DNA of 64,000 nt from Anaeramoeba flamelloides (Eukaryota; Metamonada; Anaeramoebidae): assembly GCA_027625915.1 (NCBI GenBank), contig JANTQA010000070.1:3787001-3851000 (forward strand). Direction: 5' to 3'. Positions 35,396 to 46,075 of the stretch are shown here, piece after piece. Below the pieces are notes generated by a model. It was not told where the DNA came from and did not search any database. It was given only the letters and a program-made list of their open reading frames with translations. The position numbers and the translations under genes are program-made. The number at the start of each line of letters is the position of its first letter. Position 1 is the first letter of the stretch.

Positions 35396-36490
35396 TTGAT
35401 AGGGTCAAAATTAAAGCAAAAAGTTGTTTTTAGAAAAAATAATCCTTTGAAAGTACTTTATTTTTTCAAGAATTTTATAAACCAAACAATTAGACTACAT
35501 TGGGGTTTTTGATTCATGCACTTTTTGACTTTTTTACAAAATATTTTGTCGTAATATTTTGCGAGATTTGTGTTTTTTTATGTGTTGATTGAGAAATTTC
35601 TAGTTTTTTGGTTTCGTTCTTGCAGAGAAAAAATATTTCTAAACACAACTTTGAAAATTTTCTAGTTGAAAAAAAGTAAATTGGAGAATTTATTATTTTT
35701 GAAAAAGTTTTTTGTCAAAAGTTGAAAAAAGTATTTTGCCGACTGGTACAAAATATTTGAGTGATAGTGTGGGTAAAACTATTTCTCTACTTTTGGTCTT
35801 ACTGATGGATAATAAGGAATTAATTTTGTAAAAATTATGACAAAATTTGATTGTTTCCTGAATGATGAAACGCTTCCAAAAAGCCAAAAAACAAAAAAGA
35901 TAATATATTCTTCATGTTTTTTCAATGTTAGAACCCCAAAAAAGAATTATGTTTTGTTAAATAAGAAAATTACAATAAATTCAACAGTTCAATTTATTTT
36001 AAAATTGAAAGAGAAAATATGTTGTTAAAAAAGGAGGACGATTTTCTTTTCTTTTCATTTTTAAGAAGAAATTTGGTATAAAATTTCTACCTTAATGAAG
36101 GGAAGAGTCGGAAGTGTGGTTAAGATCAGAAAAGAAATCAATTTAGTAAACAAACCCTAGTTTGTTTAATACTGATATTAGAATTTTAAATAGGAAAAAT
36201 TTTCACTTCATTTTTCAATTTCCTTTTTCAAAATGATCTTAAATTTCAACCTTTAACCGATTCATCAAAAAAAGAGTGAATTGAAAACTCGATTTATTTA
36301 AAAAAAAAGTTGAAATCGAAGTGAATATTCTTTCCCATAGTAATTCAAATACCAGTAAACGCGCCACTATTTAGTACCCTGGATATAGCTTTTGACAGGA
36401 TATAAAAGACAGATCTTCCTTAGTCATATGTGCAAAATCACTTGATTGATTAAATATCAAAATCTTTCAGAAAAGGTTATTGCTATCGTT
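35396..36490. other. Upstream flank of the CDP-DAG synthase gene
   Basis: Probable promoter region (minus strand) of the synthase gene. Short open frames at 35693-36028 on both strands overlap each other and show no domain or codon pattern. Nothing else seen. Confidence 0.4.
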
Positions 36491-36499
36491 AAAACCAAA

Positions 36500-36790
36500 A
36501 ACTTATTTCTTTTTTAGAGAAAACCTATACATTAACCCCAATCAAAGTAACCAGAAATAAACCATGAATAAGTGTGGTATTGATTTCTTAAAGTTTTATT
36601 ATTAAAAATTGTAATTCAAATAATATAGGTTAAAGGGATCAATCTCTACAAAAGTGAAGTTTAAGATTAAAGTAAGTTGTTATTGGGTGTAAATTATTGT
36701 ACTGTGTTTTCAATGTCTCTAAAAAATCGATTCTTAAAATAGTACTATTAGTTTATCCTCAATTAAAAATATCCTGCTCAATTAAAAATG
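36500..36790 (+). repeat. Family D fragment joined to a family L copy
   Basis: 36500-36620 matches the interior of family D (CCTATACATTAACC, GGTATTGATTTCTTAAAG), and 36630-36790 matches family L at 8130-8300 (GTTGTTATTGG, CTCTAAAAAATCGATT). Terminal repeats are missing. Confidence 0.5.
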
Positions 36791-36802
36791 ATCTTGTATT
36801 GC

Positions 36803-37362
36803 TTAAGGTTTACAATCCCTGAAACTGGAAAAAAGATTATCTTGTATTGGGTGTGTCAACTTGTTATTTTGGTTCTTAGCTGATCGATCCACAACTAAGT
36901 TTGGATCGTATAGGTGGTTGAAAAAGGCTATTTTTGTGATTTTATTTTTTTTTTTTCCGAAATCCAGATTGACGAGTCTAAGATTAATTGATTGATGGGT
37001 ATTGAATTGAAAGTGTTAATTTTTGGGTTGTCAATTGAAATTATCATTTTCCTTTTACAGAGTTAGGAGTAAATAAAAAAAATTTTTTTTACAAGCATCA
37101 AATAATACAAAGCGTAAATAAAAATTTCAACATAGAAAACAAAAAACTCAATCACTAATTAAATATCTTCCAATTAATTAATCTTAGACTCATCAATTCG
37201 GATTTCGGAAAAAAAAAAAATAAAATCACAAAAATAGCCTTTTTCAACCACCTATACGATCCAAACTTAGTTGTGGATCGATCAGCTAAGAACCAAAATA
37301 ACAAGTTGACACACCCAATACAAGATAATCTTTTTTCCAGTTTCAGGGATTGTAAACCTTAA
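36803..37362. mobile_element. Foldback element H with near-perfect long arms
   Basis: A 560-bp unit whose first about 187 bp (36803-36989) and last about 188 bp (37175-37362) are almost identical inverted copies, around a 185-bp loop. The outer ends are TTAAGGTTTACAATCCCTG and its exact complement, so TTAA (or just TA) marks each boundary. Differences between the arms are only a few bases. No coding frame. It could be a piggyBac-like (TTAA) or Tc1/mariner-like (TA) foldback MITE. Confidence 0.8.
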
Positions 37363-39237
37363 GTGACGAGTAACTCTTATTTATTTCTATTTTTCCCAAT
37401 GGTAATCGAGCAATTATTTACACAAGGGTACAATTAAACTCGTTATTCAAATTCGCTTATCAACTTTAGAGAAATGATTTAGCATTTTTAAAAGAATTTA
37501 TTTTTCCAATGAAATTTTCAGTAAAAAGATCTCTTTTTATTTTTTTTTATTGTTGGGATTTTTGGCAATTAAAATTAGAAAAAAAAAAATTTACTTAAAA
37601 ATATAATTTTGAAGAAATCTCACTTTGAGTAATTTCTGAGAGCATGTATTCAAAAAATAACCTTGAACCTTGTGTCTTTAATCTTATTTTATAAATACAA
37701 TAAAAACAATTCAAATATTGAATCCTTGAAGATCTAAAAAAAATTGATCTTCGATTTTATTCATAAATATTCATTAAATTTCTTGAAAATCATGAGTTTC
37801 GACAATATTTTTTTTCAAACACTAAGAGTTTAAACAAGGAACTGTTTATATTAAAATCAATTATTTGATAATATCTATTATTTTTTTTTATTAGATTTAT
37901 TATTTTGGAACCGATTTATTTGTTTGAAAATTTTAAAAAAATTGTGAAATAAATATAAAGTCTATTGATACATTTAGTCTTTGTGCTTTTAATAACTCAC
38001 TGAAAAAATTAAGATTGAGATTATTATTGATTGATTATAAATAATAAAATTAAGAGATATTTATTAAGGTTATAAGTCGAATTTTCCAGGTTTTAAAAAA
38101 GTATTTTGGAAGAATTTCTAATTTGATTCTTTGGTTCTTTTTCTCAGTTTTTTTTTATTCAATAAAGAGGAAAAAATGATTTGAATGGTTCTTTGAATCA
38201 AAAAATTATATTTTTTTAATCATTAAGTTGATTTTTATATCCTAAGTAATTCCGAAATCTAGTGGTTTTTATTTTTTAAGTGTATTTTGGTAGACTTTCT
38301 TTACTAATATTAAGATTTATTTCTTTTTTCAAATTAAATAATTTTTTTACAAATTATTCTGAAATACATTGAATTTTATTTATTTATTTATTGTGGGAAA
38401 GGAGTAATCAAAGAAAATTTAATAAATAAAAAAATGAAGAAGAAAAATAATTAAAATATTAATTTATAAAAATAATTATATGATTTACATGACCAAATTA
38501 AAAATTATCCAATTTCGTTAGGTTTTCCAGGATTTGAAAGAATTGAGTAAAATCCTTGATTTTACTAAATTATTTCGAATTCTGGAAAATCTAGACACGC
38601 CCCCTGAAACAGAAGCAGTAAAAACCCGATAGAAAAATTATCAGCAATCAATTAGATTCCACAAACTGTGATTAATAAATGGTATTCCACAACCATGAAA
38701 AGTGGAGCACAATGTACCCGAAATTGTTTAGTTTATTTTTACTATTTTAGGAATTTTTTAATTTCAAGATGAGGTAATTTTTTTTGAATTTGCCTAATAA
38801 ATTTACGAGAAGATTTTTTTAGTTTACTAGTCGCTTAAAAATCAATAAAAAAATAAAAAAATAAATTTCACTAAATTTTTCTTCATTAATGAAAATACTC
38901 TGCAAAACCTTTGTAAACCAAATACAAAAACAATGAAAAATAATTGTAATGAAGCCAAACTTTTTATTATTAGAAAATATGTTTAATCAAAAAACTGTTC
39001 GAAATTGCCTATTAATTCTTATAAAATAAAACTCCAATTCCTAGTGATACAAGAAGTGGATGATATACTACTTTATTTCATCAAGATCTGAATCAATATT
39101 TTTCGTATTCCCAAAAGAGATATATTTATATGGAATCGAAAATTAAAATTTACTTTTTTAAAAATTAGAGGATAATTTTCAAAAAAATACAAGTATGCAA
39201 AATAATATTATTTTGTTAATCAAGAAGCGATTAGAAA
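37363..39237. other. Gene-free AT-rich stretch
   Basis: 3' flank of the Hsp70-like gene on the minus strand. No gene, RNA or matched repeat identified; a slightly GC-richer patch at 38590-38730 has no open frame. Confidence 0.45.
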
Positions 39238-41121
39238 TTAGAGATTGTTTTCAAAATAATTTAAAGTTAATTGCTTTTGGATTTCAGGGTTTGGTAGATA
39301 CTTCATAAATATTTTAATTTCTGTTGTAGCAAAATAAAAGGAGACTTCAACTTTTTTTTCATTTAAAGGAACATTATCTTGTGGGAAAATAATTGTCAAA
39401 GAACCAATTAATTTAACACCTGGAGAATCGAGATAATAGGATTTCTGATTGGGATGCCATTTTGCAATTGTTGATCGTAAAATCTCTAACTTGAATTCAT
39501 TTGAATTTCTAACTGTCCTAAACCTTTTGATGATCGGTGTTGATAATTGAATTTTATCTTCTGTAAAAATATAAGGATTAAAAACATTTTTACAATGTTC
39601 AATTTCTTGATTGTTAATTTTTCTGATGACAATTTTTCTGTTTTGGTCATGGATTTCTGGATTAAAAATTGGCATCGTCTTGACTCCATACGTAAAGTGG
39701 GACCTTCGAATTGTGACAATATCTGGATCAAAACCATAAAGAACAGCACCAATAATAATTGATTTGTCTGGGTAAGGGGACAAAAAATATTGATAAGATT
39801 TCTTTCCTAATAGATTCTTGATTGATTTTCTAAAATAATTGCTATTTGAGAGCCCTCCAGTGAAAATAACCATTTGGGTCTTTTTGAAGATGTCTGTTTG
39901 TTGTCGTAATTGCTTTAAATATAAACTTAATTTCTTGATTGGTTTTTCAAAAAAGGATTTAATTCGGTCTCCATAAATATATAAACAATCATCGTCATCA
40001 TCCCATTCAATTTTTGACAAACCAGATTTTTTATTTTTTTTATTATACTTTTCTGTCAACCGTTCAAAGTCTTTGATTCCAAAAGTTTTTTTTAAATATT
40101 TAACCATAATTTTCGGAATTTCAATTAATTGAGCATCTTTTTTGGTCATTTCGGAAATTTGAATTCCAGTTTTTATGTCTTCCCAGCGATCTAGTAATAC
40201 CAAAAAACCTCTTATACATTGATTTTGGAATTGATCAAATTGATCATCATTTAAATCTAAGAAGTTTTGGAAAAACTTGAGAAATTGCTGATCTATATAA
40301 GTTGAACCAAAATCTCCTCCTTTTGGAACCATTAGAATTTCAAATTCTTTTATTTCGTTCATTTTAATTTTGGGCTTGATCAATGTGATATCAATTGTAC
40401 CACCACCTGCATCAATGACCAATAACTTTTTGTTATGGAAGTCATTGATTTGGTTTCTTTGATCATGTAAAAAATCCAAAGCAGCTACTTCAGGTTCATA
40501 ACAAAAAAATAAATTGCCAGAATCTTGGGTTTTAATTAACCCCGCGTCATAAAATGCTCTTCTCATGATTACTTTTGCCTTTTCTTCCCAAATTGCTGGA
40601 ACAGTTAAGACCCATTGGATTGAATCAATCCGATAATGTAATGTACTATTATGTTTTTCACAAGATTCTTCAAATTTTTTATATATAAATTGAAATACAC
40701 CAGATAAGACTTTAATAAATTCCCATTCTTTACCAGTTTTGGATTTGATTTTTGGATTGATCTTGTCATTGTTATATAATTTCATTTTGAAATTTTTAAA
40801 TAATTGATAATTATCTTCAAAATTTGGCTCCTTTTTTTGAATTTTTAAATATTTATTTTCTGCTTCTTTGCCAAAGAAAATTGGTTTCCATTCTTCTCCA
40901 TTGTTTGAATAATAATTATTATTATTTGTTTTTTTTTTAAATAAAACTGTTGTCTTGGTTTTAAAAATTGTTACTTGTGAATCCAATTGGACTTTATACA
41001 AATCTGTTGAACATATTTGGTTTCTTGATACATTGTCAACAGAAAGCATCCACGACGCCCCCGTTCTTGATGTACCAAAGTCAATAGCACAAATTATATT
41101 GATTTTTTTTTGGTTAGTCAT
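39238..41121 (-). CDS. HSPA12-like Hsp70-family ATPase
   Basis: A single-exon gene for 627 residues. The actin/Hsp70 nucleotide-binding fold is clear: phosphate-1 motif CAIDFGTSRTGASW at the N-terminus, WVLTVPAIWEEKAK, phosphate-2 motif LLVIDAGGGTIDITLI, and adenosine motif MVIFTGGLSNSNYFRKSI. This divergent layout, with the TVPAIW motif and an insert-rich lobe II (DDDDD stretch) but without a canonical DnaK substrate domain or EEVD tail, matches the HSPA12A/B type. Those proteins bind ATP, but clients are poorly known. The C-terminal 110 residues are beta-rich with no family I recognise. The start ATG at 41119-41121 gives MTNQKKINI directly before the fold. Intact, TAA stop. No neighbour within 3 kb suggests a partner. 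Confidence 0.9.
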   Translation of the reverse strand: MTNQKKINIICAIDFGTSRTGASWMLSVDNVSRNQICSTDLYKVQLDSQVTIFKTKTTVLFKKKTNNNNYYSNNGEEWKPIFFGKEAENKYLKIQKKEPNFEDNYQLFKNFKMKLYNNDKINPKIKSKTGKEWEFIKVLSGVFQFIYKKFEESCEKHNSTLHYRIDSIQWVLTVPAIWEEKAKVIMRRAFYDAGLIKTQDSGNLFFCYEPEVAALDFLHDQRNQINDFHNKKLLVIDAGGGTIDITLIKPKIKMNEIKEFEILMVPKGGDFGSTYIDQQFLKFFQNFLDLNDDQFDQFQNQCIRGFLVLLDRWEDIKTGIQISEMTKKDAQLIEIPKIMVKYLKKTFGIKDFERLTEKYNKKNKKSGLSKIEWDDDDDCLYIYGDRIKSFFEKPIKKLSLYLKQLRQQTDIFKKTQMVIFTGGLSNSNYFRKSIKNLLGKKSYQYFLSPYPDKSIIIGAVLYGFDPDIVTIRRSHFTYGVKTMPIFNPEIHDQNRKIVIRKINNQEIEHCKNVFNPYIFTEDKIQLSTPIIKRFRTVRNSNEFKLEILRSTIAKWHPNQKSYYLDSPGVKLIGSLTIIFPQDNVPLNEKKVEVSFYFATTEIKIFMKYLPNPEIQKQLTLNYFENNL

Positions 41122-41343
41122 TTTATTTGAACTAAGAATAGTTTCGTTTGGTTATTTGTTGATTTTGAATTATAAGAAAATAGAAAGATTTTATTGTTAT
41201 TTTTTTTTTTTTGTAAATAATCCTGGGTTTATTATTATTTTTCAACCTTATAATAATTTTGTGTTATTTCTATGCCAACTTTTTTTGATAACAAATAACA
41301 ATCTTAACAAGTCGATTTCCTTGTTTTCAATTTTAGGAAAAGT

Positions 41344-41833
41344 TATTGTTATCAAAATAATGTGTGTCGAAAAGTTTAATCCTTGTTTCAAAATTAAAAA
41401 TTTATATTTTTTTTTGTAATAAAGAATCTATTCATTAATCAATTAAAGAAACCAACAACAAACCCATAATTAAATTTGGTATTGATTTAAAACAAGTTTT
41501 ATTATTAAAAAAAAATTCGAAAATGAAGGATTAAATCCAAGAATTTATCTCAAAATATAAAGAATTTTTTATAGAGAAATTTTCCAAAAAAAAAAAAAAA
41601 ACAAAAAATTGAGAAAAAATTGAGAAAAGTACGAAAAATTTTCAACAAATTGTATTCCTAATGAAAATTTACTACTAAAATGCAAGGATTTTAGATTTAA
41701 AATTGACTTTATCTTAGATATACTACCAAATAGTGAATTGTATTTAGCCTTGAAACAAGAAAAAAAAAAAAACAGATTTTATTTTGAAACACAGATTATA
41801 TCCTTTTGAACAGGCATTTTTTTGATAATTGTA
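41344..41833 (-). mobile_element. TIR element family D, copy 4
   Basis: 490 bp with TATTGTTATCAAAATAATGT at the left and the complement TACAATTATCAAAAAAATGC at the right, TA at both boundaries. It lies about 220 bp upstream of the Hsp70-like start codon, so it could affect that promoter. The interior matches 8745-9227 in the same orientation. Confidence 0.75.
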
Positions 41834-41872
41834 ATAATAAAAATGAAAATTAATTCGAATAATTTCATAAAA

Positions 41873-42565
41873 GTTCTAGTCACTACATTATATTTGTTCC
41901 ATATCCAAAGAGCAACTTTATACTCAAAAAGGATATTGAAATTGTAGTTCTTTTGATTAACAAAATTGAAATAACAAAAAAAAATTTCAAAAGTTATCTC
42001 CAATACCCCTAAAAATATAATTCAGAAAAAAAAATTTAAAAAGTATTCCCAATTCCAAAAAAAAACTTTTGAAAAAAGAAAATTACTTGTTTCTTTATTT
42101 TAAATTTACAAATCGTTTAATTTTTTCAATTTAAAACATATGATTTTCTAGCAGTACAAAATCAATTTAATGTAATATAATAACATTGTGTTTAGTTTGT
42201 AACTCTCTAAATTTAATAGAGTGAGGATTTTGTACATTCTATAGATATTATATAACTAACTTGAAAAAACCCAATAAATGGAAAAAAAAAATCTTTAAGA
42301 TATAAAAATGCGCTAAAATAAACTTCAAAATCAACACAGTTGTTTTCAAAATGATAAATCACAACCATTCTAATTAAAAATTGAGTGTCGCGATTTAGTT
42401 CTTTTTTTGAAAATGTGTGCATGTTCTTCGTGTTTATTTTTGAGATTGATTGTAAATTCTGTGTAGATTACGTTTTTAATTGATATAAGGTACTTATTAC
42501 TAATTACAAATTTTTTTTTTTCAATTTAAAAAAAATATTATTCAATTTAATTACTATACCTTTAA
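41873..42565 (+). mobile_element. Repeat family I, copy 2 (degraded ends)
   Basis: About 690 bp parallel to 49070-49817. Shared blocks are CTTTTGATT..C.AAATTGAAATAACAAAAAAAA-type sequence, AACACAGTTGTTTTCAAAATG and GATAAATC, and TTGAT.TAAGGTACT. The right end TATACCTTTAA resembles the better preserved end of the other copy; the left end is degraded. Confidence 0.55.
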
Positions 42566-42984
42566 GTGTTATTTTATTATGATGAAAAGTTTCTTTTCAA
42601 AATCTTGAATTATTTTTTCATTGTTATTTTTTTTTTGTTAGTAGCAATTCCAATTAAAAATTACACATCAAGTTAGATTTTATCGATTTTGAAATTCAAC
42701 AAGGATAATATTTGAAATTTGAAAAAAAAAGAACCCACGACCAACATCCATTTTTCAATTTGAATAGTAGTGAATGATAAAATTTGAAAGAAAAAAATAG
42801 TGTACTTGTGGAGTATTGTACTTGTGGAGTATTTTCCTTCTGAACAAATTGAAATCTATAGAGATTTTTTATTTTATTTTTTTTTTTTTTGGTTTTTTCA
42901 AATCGATCTTTTTTAAGAAAATAATTAAGTTGATGAAAGTAACTATATAGTACACCCACAAATTGAACTAAATCAAATTAACTC

Positions 42985-43565
42985 TATTTTTATTTTTTTC
43001 CATTTTTTCCATTTCCAGGTTGAATCTTCTTTATATTAGGGTGAAGAGTTAGATGTTATATAGATCAAGTGGCTACATGCTAATACTGTGACACCGAAAC
43101 ACTGAAAGTATGAGTAACTTGAAAATAAAAATCAAAACAGCAAAGGTTAAAAATGACCAAAGGTTTAAAGAAAATCAGATCAAAAAAGCTTTAAAGTACA
43201 ACAATTATAGAATGATCTCTAAGTGAACATTCATGATCAATTCTCAAATTATTATATCAACCAAAAGTATTGTGTCTGTGATTTTGGGAGTCCTTAATTA
43301 AAGATATTCTTTTTTTTTTTTTTTTTTTGATTTTTTATTGATTGTTTCTTATAAAACTCTTTTTTAATTTCAATTGTTTTTTTTTCCTTTTGATTTTTTT
43401 TCTTTTCTATTTTTTGTTTCTGTTTTTAAAACATAAAAAAAGATAGGTGTTGTTTCCCCTTGAACAATTGTGAAATCTTTGATTTTACACTTAAATTACC
43501 TTTGAGGAAATACAAGTAAAAAGACATTTAGAGTGTAATTAACCTTCTCATACAAATAAGTAAAC
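42985..43565 (+). repeat. Dispersed repeat family K, copy 2
   Basis: Direct counterpart of 145-715: GAGTAACTTGAAAATAAAAA, AAAAATGACCAA, GTGATTTTGGGAGTCCTTAA and GATTTTACACTTAAAT occur in the same order. No coding frame. Ends not resolved. Confidence 0.6.
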
Positions 43566-45540
43566 TTTATTTGGTGTAAAGATCCGAATTTATTTACTTA
43601 AATTGAAGACATTTAAACATTCGAAGAGATAAACTAAGAAAAAATATTAGATTTTATGTTTTTGCAAACTCAAAATTTCTAGTGCGGCTATTTTAAAAAA
43701 GTGAGGAATTTCTGAAAAAATTTATTCTATCTTGAGATAAATTTTCAAATTTGATCTTTTCATTTTAAGAATTTCTTTTTTAAATTGAATGCCTGTCAGG
43801 AAATCAATATTTTATTGACTTATTTTTTATTGTCTGTTTCTTTGACTATTTATTGTTAGAGTCTTATAAAACAAAAAATAAAAAAAAAAAGGCTTGTAAT
43901 TTGAATCACTGGTTTTAAAAAAGTATATACTCTGTATTTTGACAATTGTAAGTTGTATTGAAATTCTTGAATTTTTACAAGAATTTCTTCTTACTTTTTT
44001 GATTAAAAAAAGAAGTGTATTTCTAAAGTATCATTTTTTTCAGATGAAGATAACCTTTGGATATGGATGAAATTCTCAACAGTGACGATCACCTTAAATT
44101 GTTTTATTATATTTTTTGATATATAAAAAAATCTTTTTGAAATTAAAGGGTATTTAATTGAAAACGTTGTTTTTGTTTTGATAAAAACTAAATTGTGTTT
44201 GAATTATAGATATTTGACTTGAAATTATTTCCAGATATTTGAATTATAAATCGGTTTAATTTTTAAATAATTTTAACTGTTTTGTTTTAATAAATGGAGA
44301 ATTCAGATTTAAAAATTATAATTTTTGATCTCTGTTTATTTGTTGTGCCTTTTTTATTGATGTGTGTTTCGTGAACGAAGAATTGAAAATAAAACTAATA
44401 TTTCTGATTTTTACAAATGAATAATGTAATGAACTTTGATTCAATACGAATTTTGAATACCTGTATTTTTAATTTTTCTTTTATAGAAGGTTTGAAAGCT
44501 AATTGAAGAAGTAAATGGTTCATAATAATTGAAAATCTAAATATATTTGTGGAAGAAAAGTTCTTTACAAATATCTCATAAAAGAAAGTAATTAGAAACA
44601 TAAAAATACTGATAAATATGAAAATTAGGTCACAAAATTTTTATTTTGTTTTCATTTTTTTTTTACGTTCACTAATTGTTCTTTTCTACTCACATGTTTC
44701 AAAGAAAGATTTCCAAAATCATCTTATTTTGATTTTTTCTTTGAAGTTAAGAACTACGTTTGTGATTGAAATTTGATGACCGTGTGATAAAATGGAATTA
44801 TGGTGGTTGGTAAATCTCACAAATATTTATTAAGTTAGATATAAGAAGGAGAAAATGAAATTTTTTGTCTGAAATTGTCTCGTATCTCAAAATGAAAAAG
44901 AAGGTTGCAAAAAAAGATCTTTTTGAGAAAATTTCTATATAGGTAAAAGTGTAAAACCTTGAGAAGATGTTGAGGGGTTTCTTTTATTTATTTTTGATAT
45001 GTGAGTTAGGTTGAGAAGGTTAGCGATTTTCACCTAAAAGGTTAAAAAGGTGAAAATTGAAAATTTTTTGGATGAATATACCTTTGTTATTTTTGAACAA
45101 AGAGATTTTTGGATAATCACACGCTAATTGTTTTGGTATTGTATTATATTCACTCAAATTCCCATTTCCAAAAATTGAAAGATCATTTTTTCTCAACTAC
45201 CACAATATTTTTTTTAAAAAAATATAAAAAACTGACAATATTTTTCCAAATTTAATTTCAAAAAGATCCTTTCATGAAAAATTCTTCAAAATCTTTATCA
45301 CACAAATCTCAACCCAATTTCTCTTGATACAGCAAAATGGGTTTTGAGAGAAACTATCCAAACAAAAAAAATTTTATAAAAAAGAATGAAAAAAAATATG
45401 ATGTACTTTTGACATGTATCATGTTGTTCCAAAGCAATTTGAGGGGACATCCTCTTAGTCATGGTAGATTATTTAATTCAAGGAAAATCAAAAAGAATCA
45501 AAAACAAAAAAAAAAATCACAACCCCTTTCTAATAATCAA
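43566..45540. other. Gene-free stretch
   Basis: It contains a degraded family D fragment at about 43730-43930 (TTTGATCTTTTCATTTTAAG, GTCTGTTTCTTTGA). A 125-codon frame from 45337 runs across the left border of the next element and is not called. No gene seen. Confidence 0.45.
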
Positions 45541-46075
45541 TACAGTCGTTTCAGAAATACTGTGAAAATTTATAGAACCCGAATTCGATTTTCTATTTTA
45601 AAATTTTATTTTGTACAACAAACGGAAAAAGGGTTATTAAAACTCATCATAAACTCTAAAATTTATAAAACAAGATTAAAAAGAAGCTATCCATATTTTC
45701 CTTTTGGAAATTGACAAACAAATTCAATAAAATACTTTAATTAATGTTGATCGTCAATTTTCCAAATTGTTGAAATCTCAGGTTTTTACAATTTAAAAAC
45801 ACAGTTCGAAAAATACTTTCAAATTTATATGTGATTTCCATGATTTCGTTTCTAATATTTATTCTAGGATATTTTTTTAGTGATTTCTTTCCTTGAGAAA
45901 ATCTAATTTTTGGTTTGGGTTTTTATAAAAAAAAATAAACTCGAATGAAGTAAGAGAAGTTGAAATTTTTATCTTATGTTTGAAATTGAATTTTCGATTT
46001 CAAAAATCACAATTTTATAATAGACACAAATTTCTATGTCTTATAAATTTTCACAGTAAGGCTGGAACGGCTGTA
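45541..46075. mobile_element. TIR element family F-related, copy 3
   Basis: 535 bp with matched ends. The left is TACAGTCGTTTCAGAAATAC followed by TGTGAAAATTTATA; the right is the complement TACAGCCGTTCCAGCCTTAC plus TGTGAAAATTTATA. TA is the outer dinucleotide. The first 10 bases are the same terminus as elements at 7321 and 61729, but the subterminal sequence differs, so it is a sister family. Confidence 0.75.

Noticed and set aside
35693-36028. Overlapping 63-64 codon frames on both strands upstream of the CDP-DAG synthase gene
   Set aside because: Mutually overlapping, no domain, and composition like the surrounding non-coding DNA.
45337-45714. 125-codon basic open frame
   Set aside because: Runs across the TA border of the element at 45541, has a Lys/Asn composition expected of A-rich DNA and no recognisable domain.
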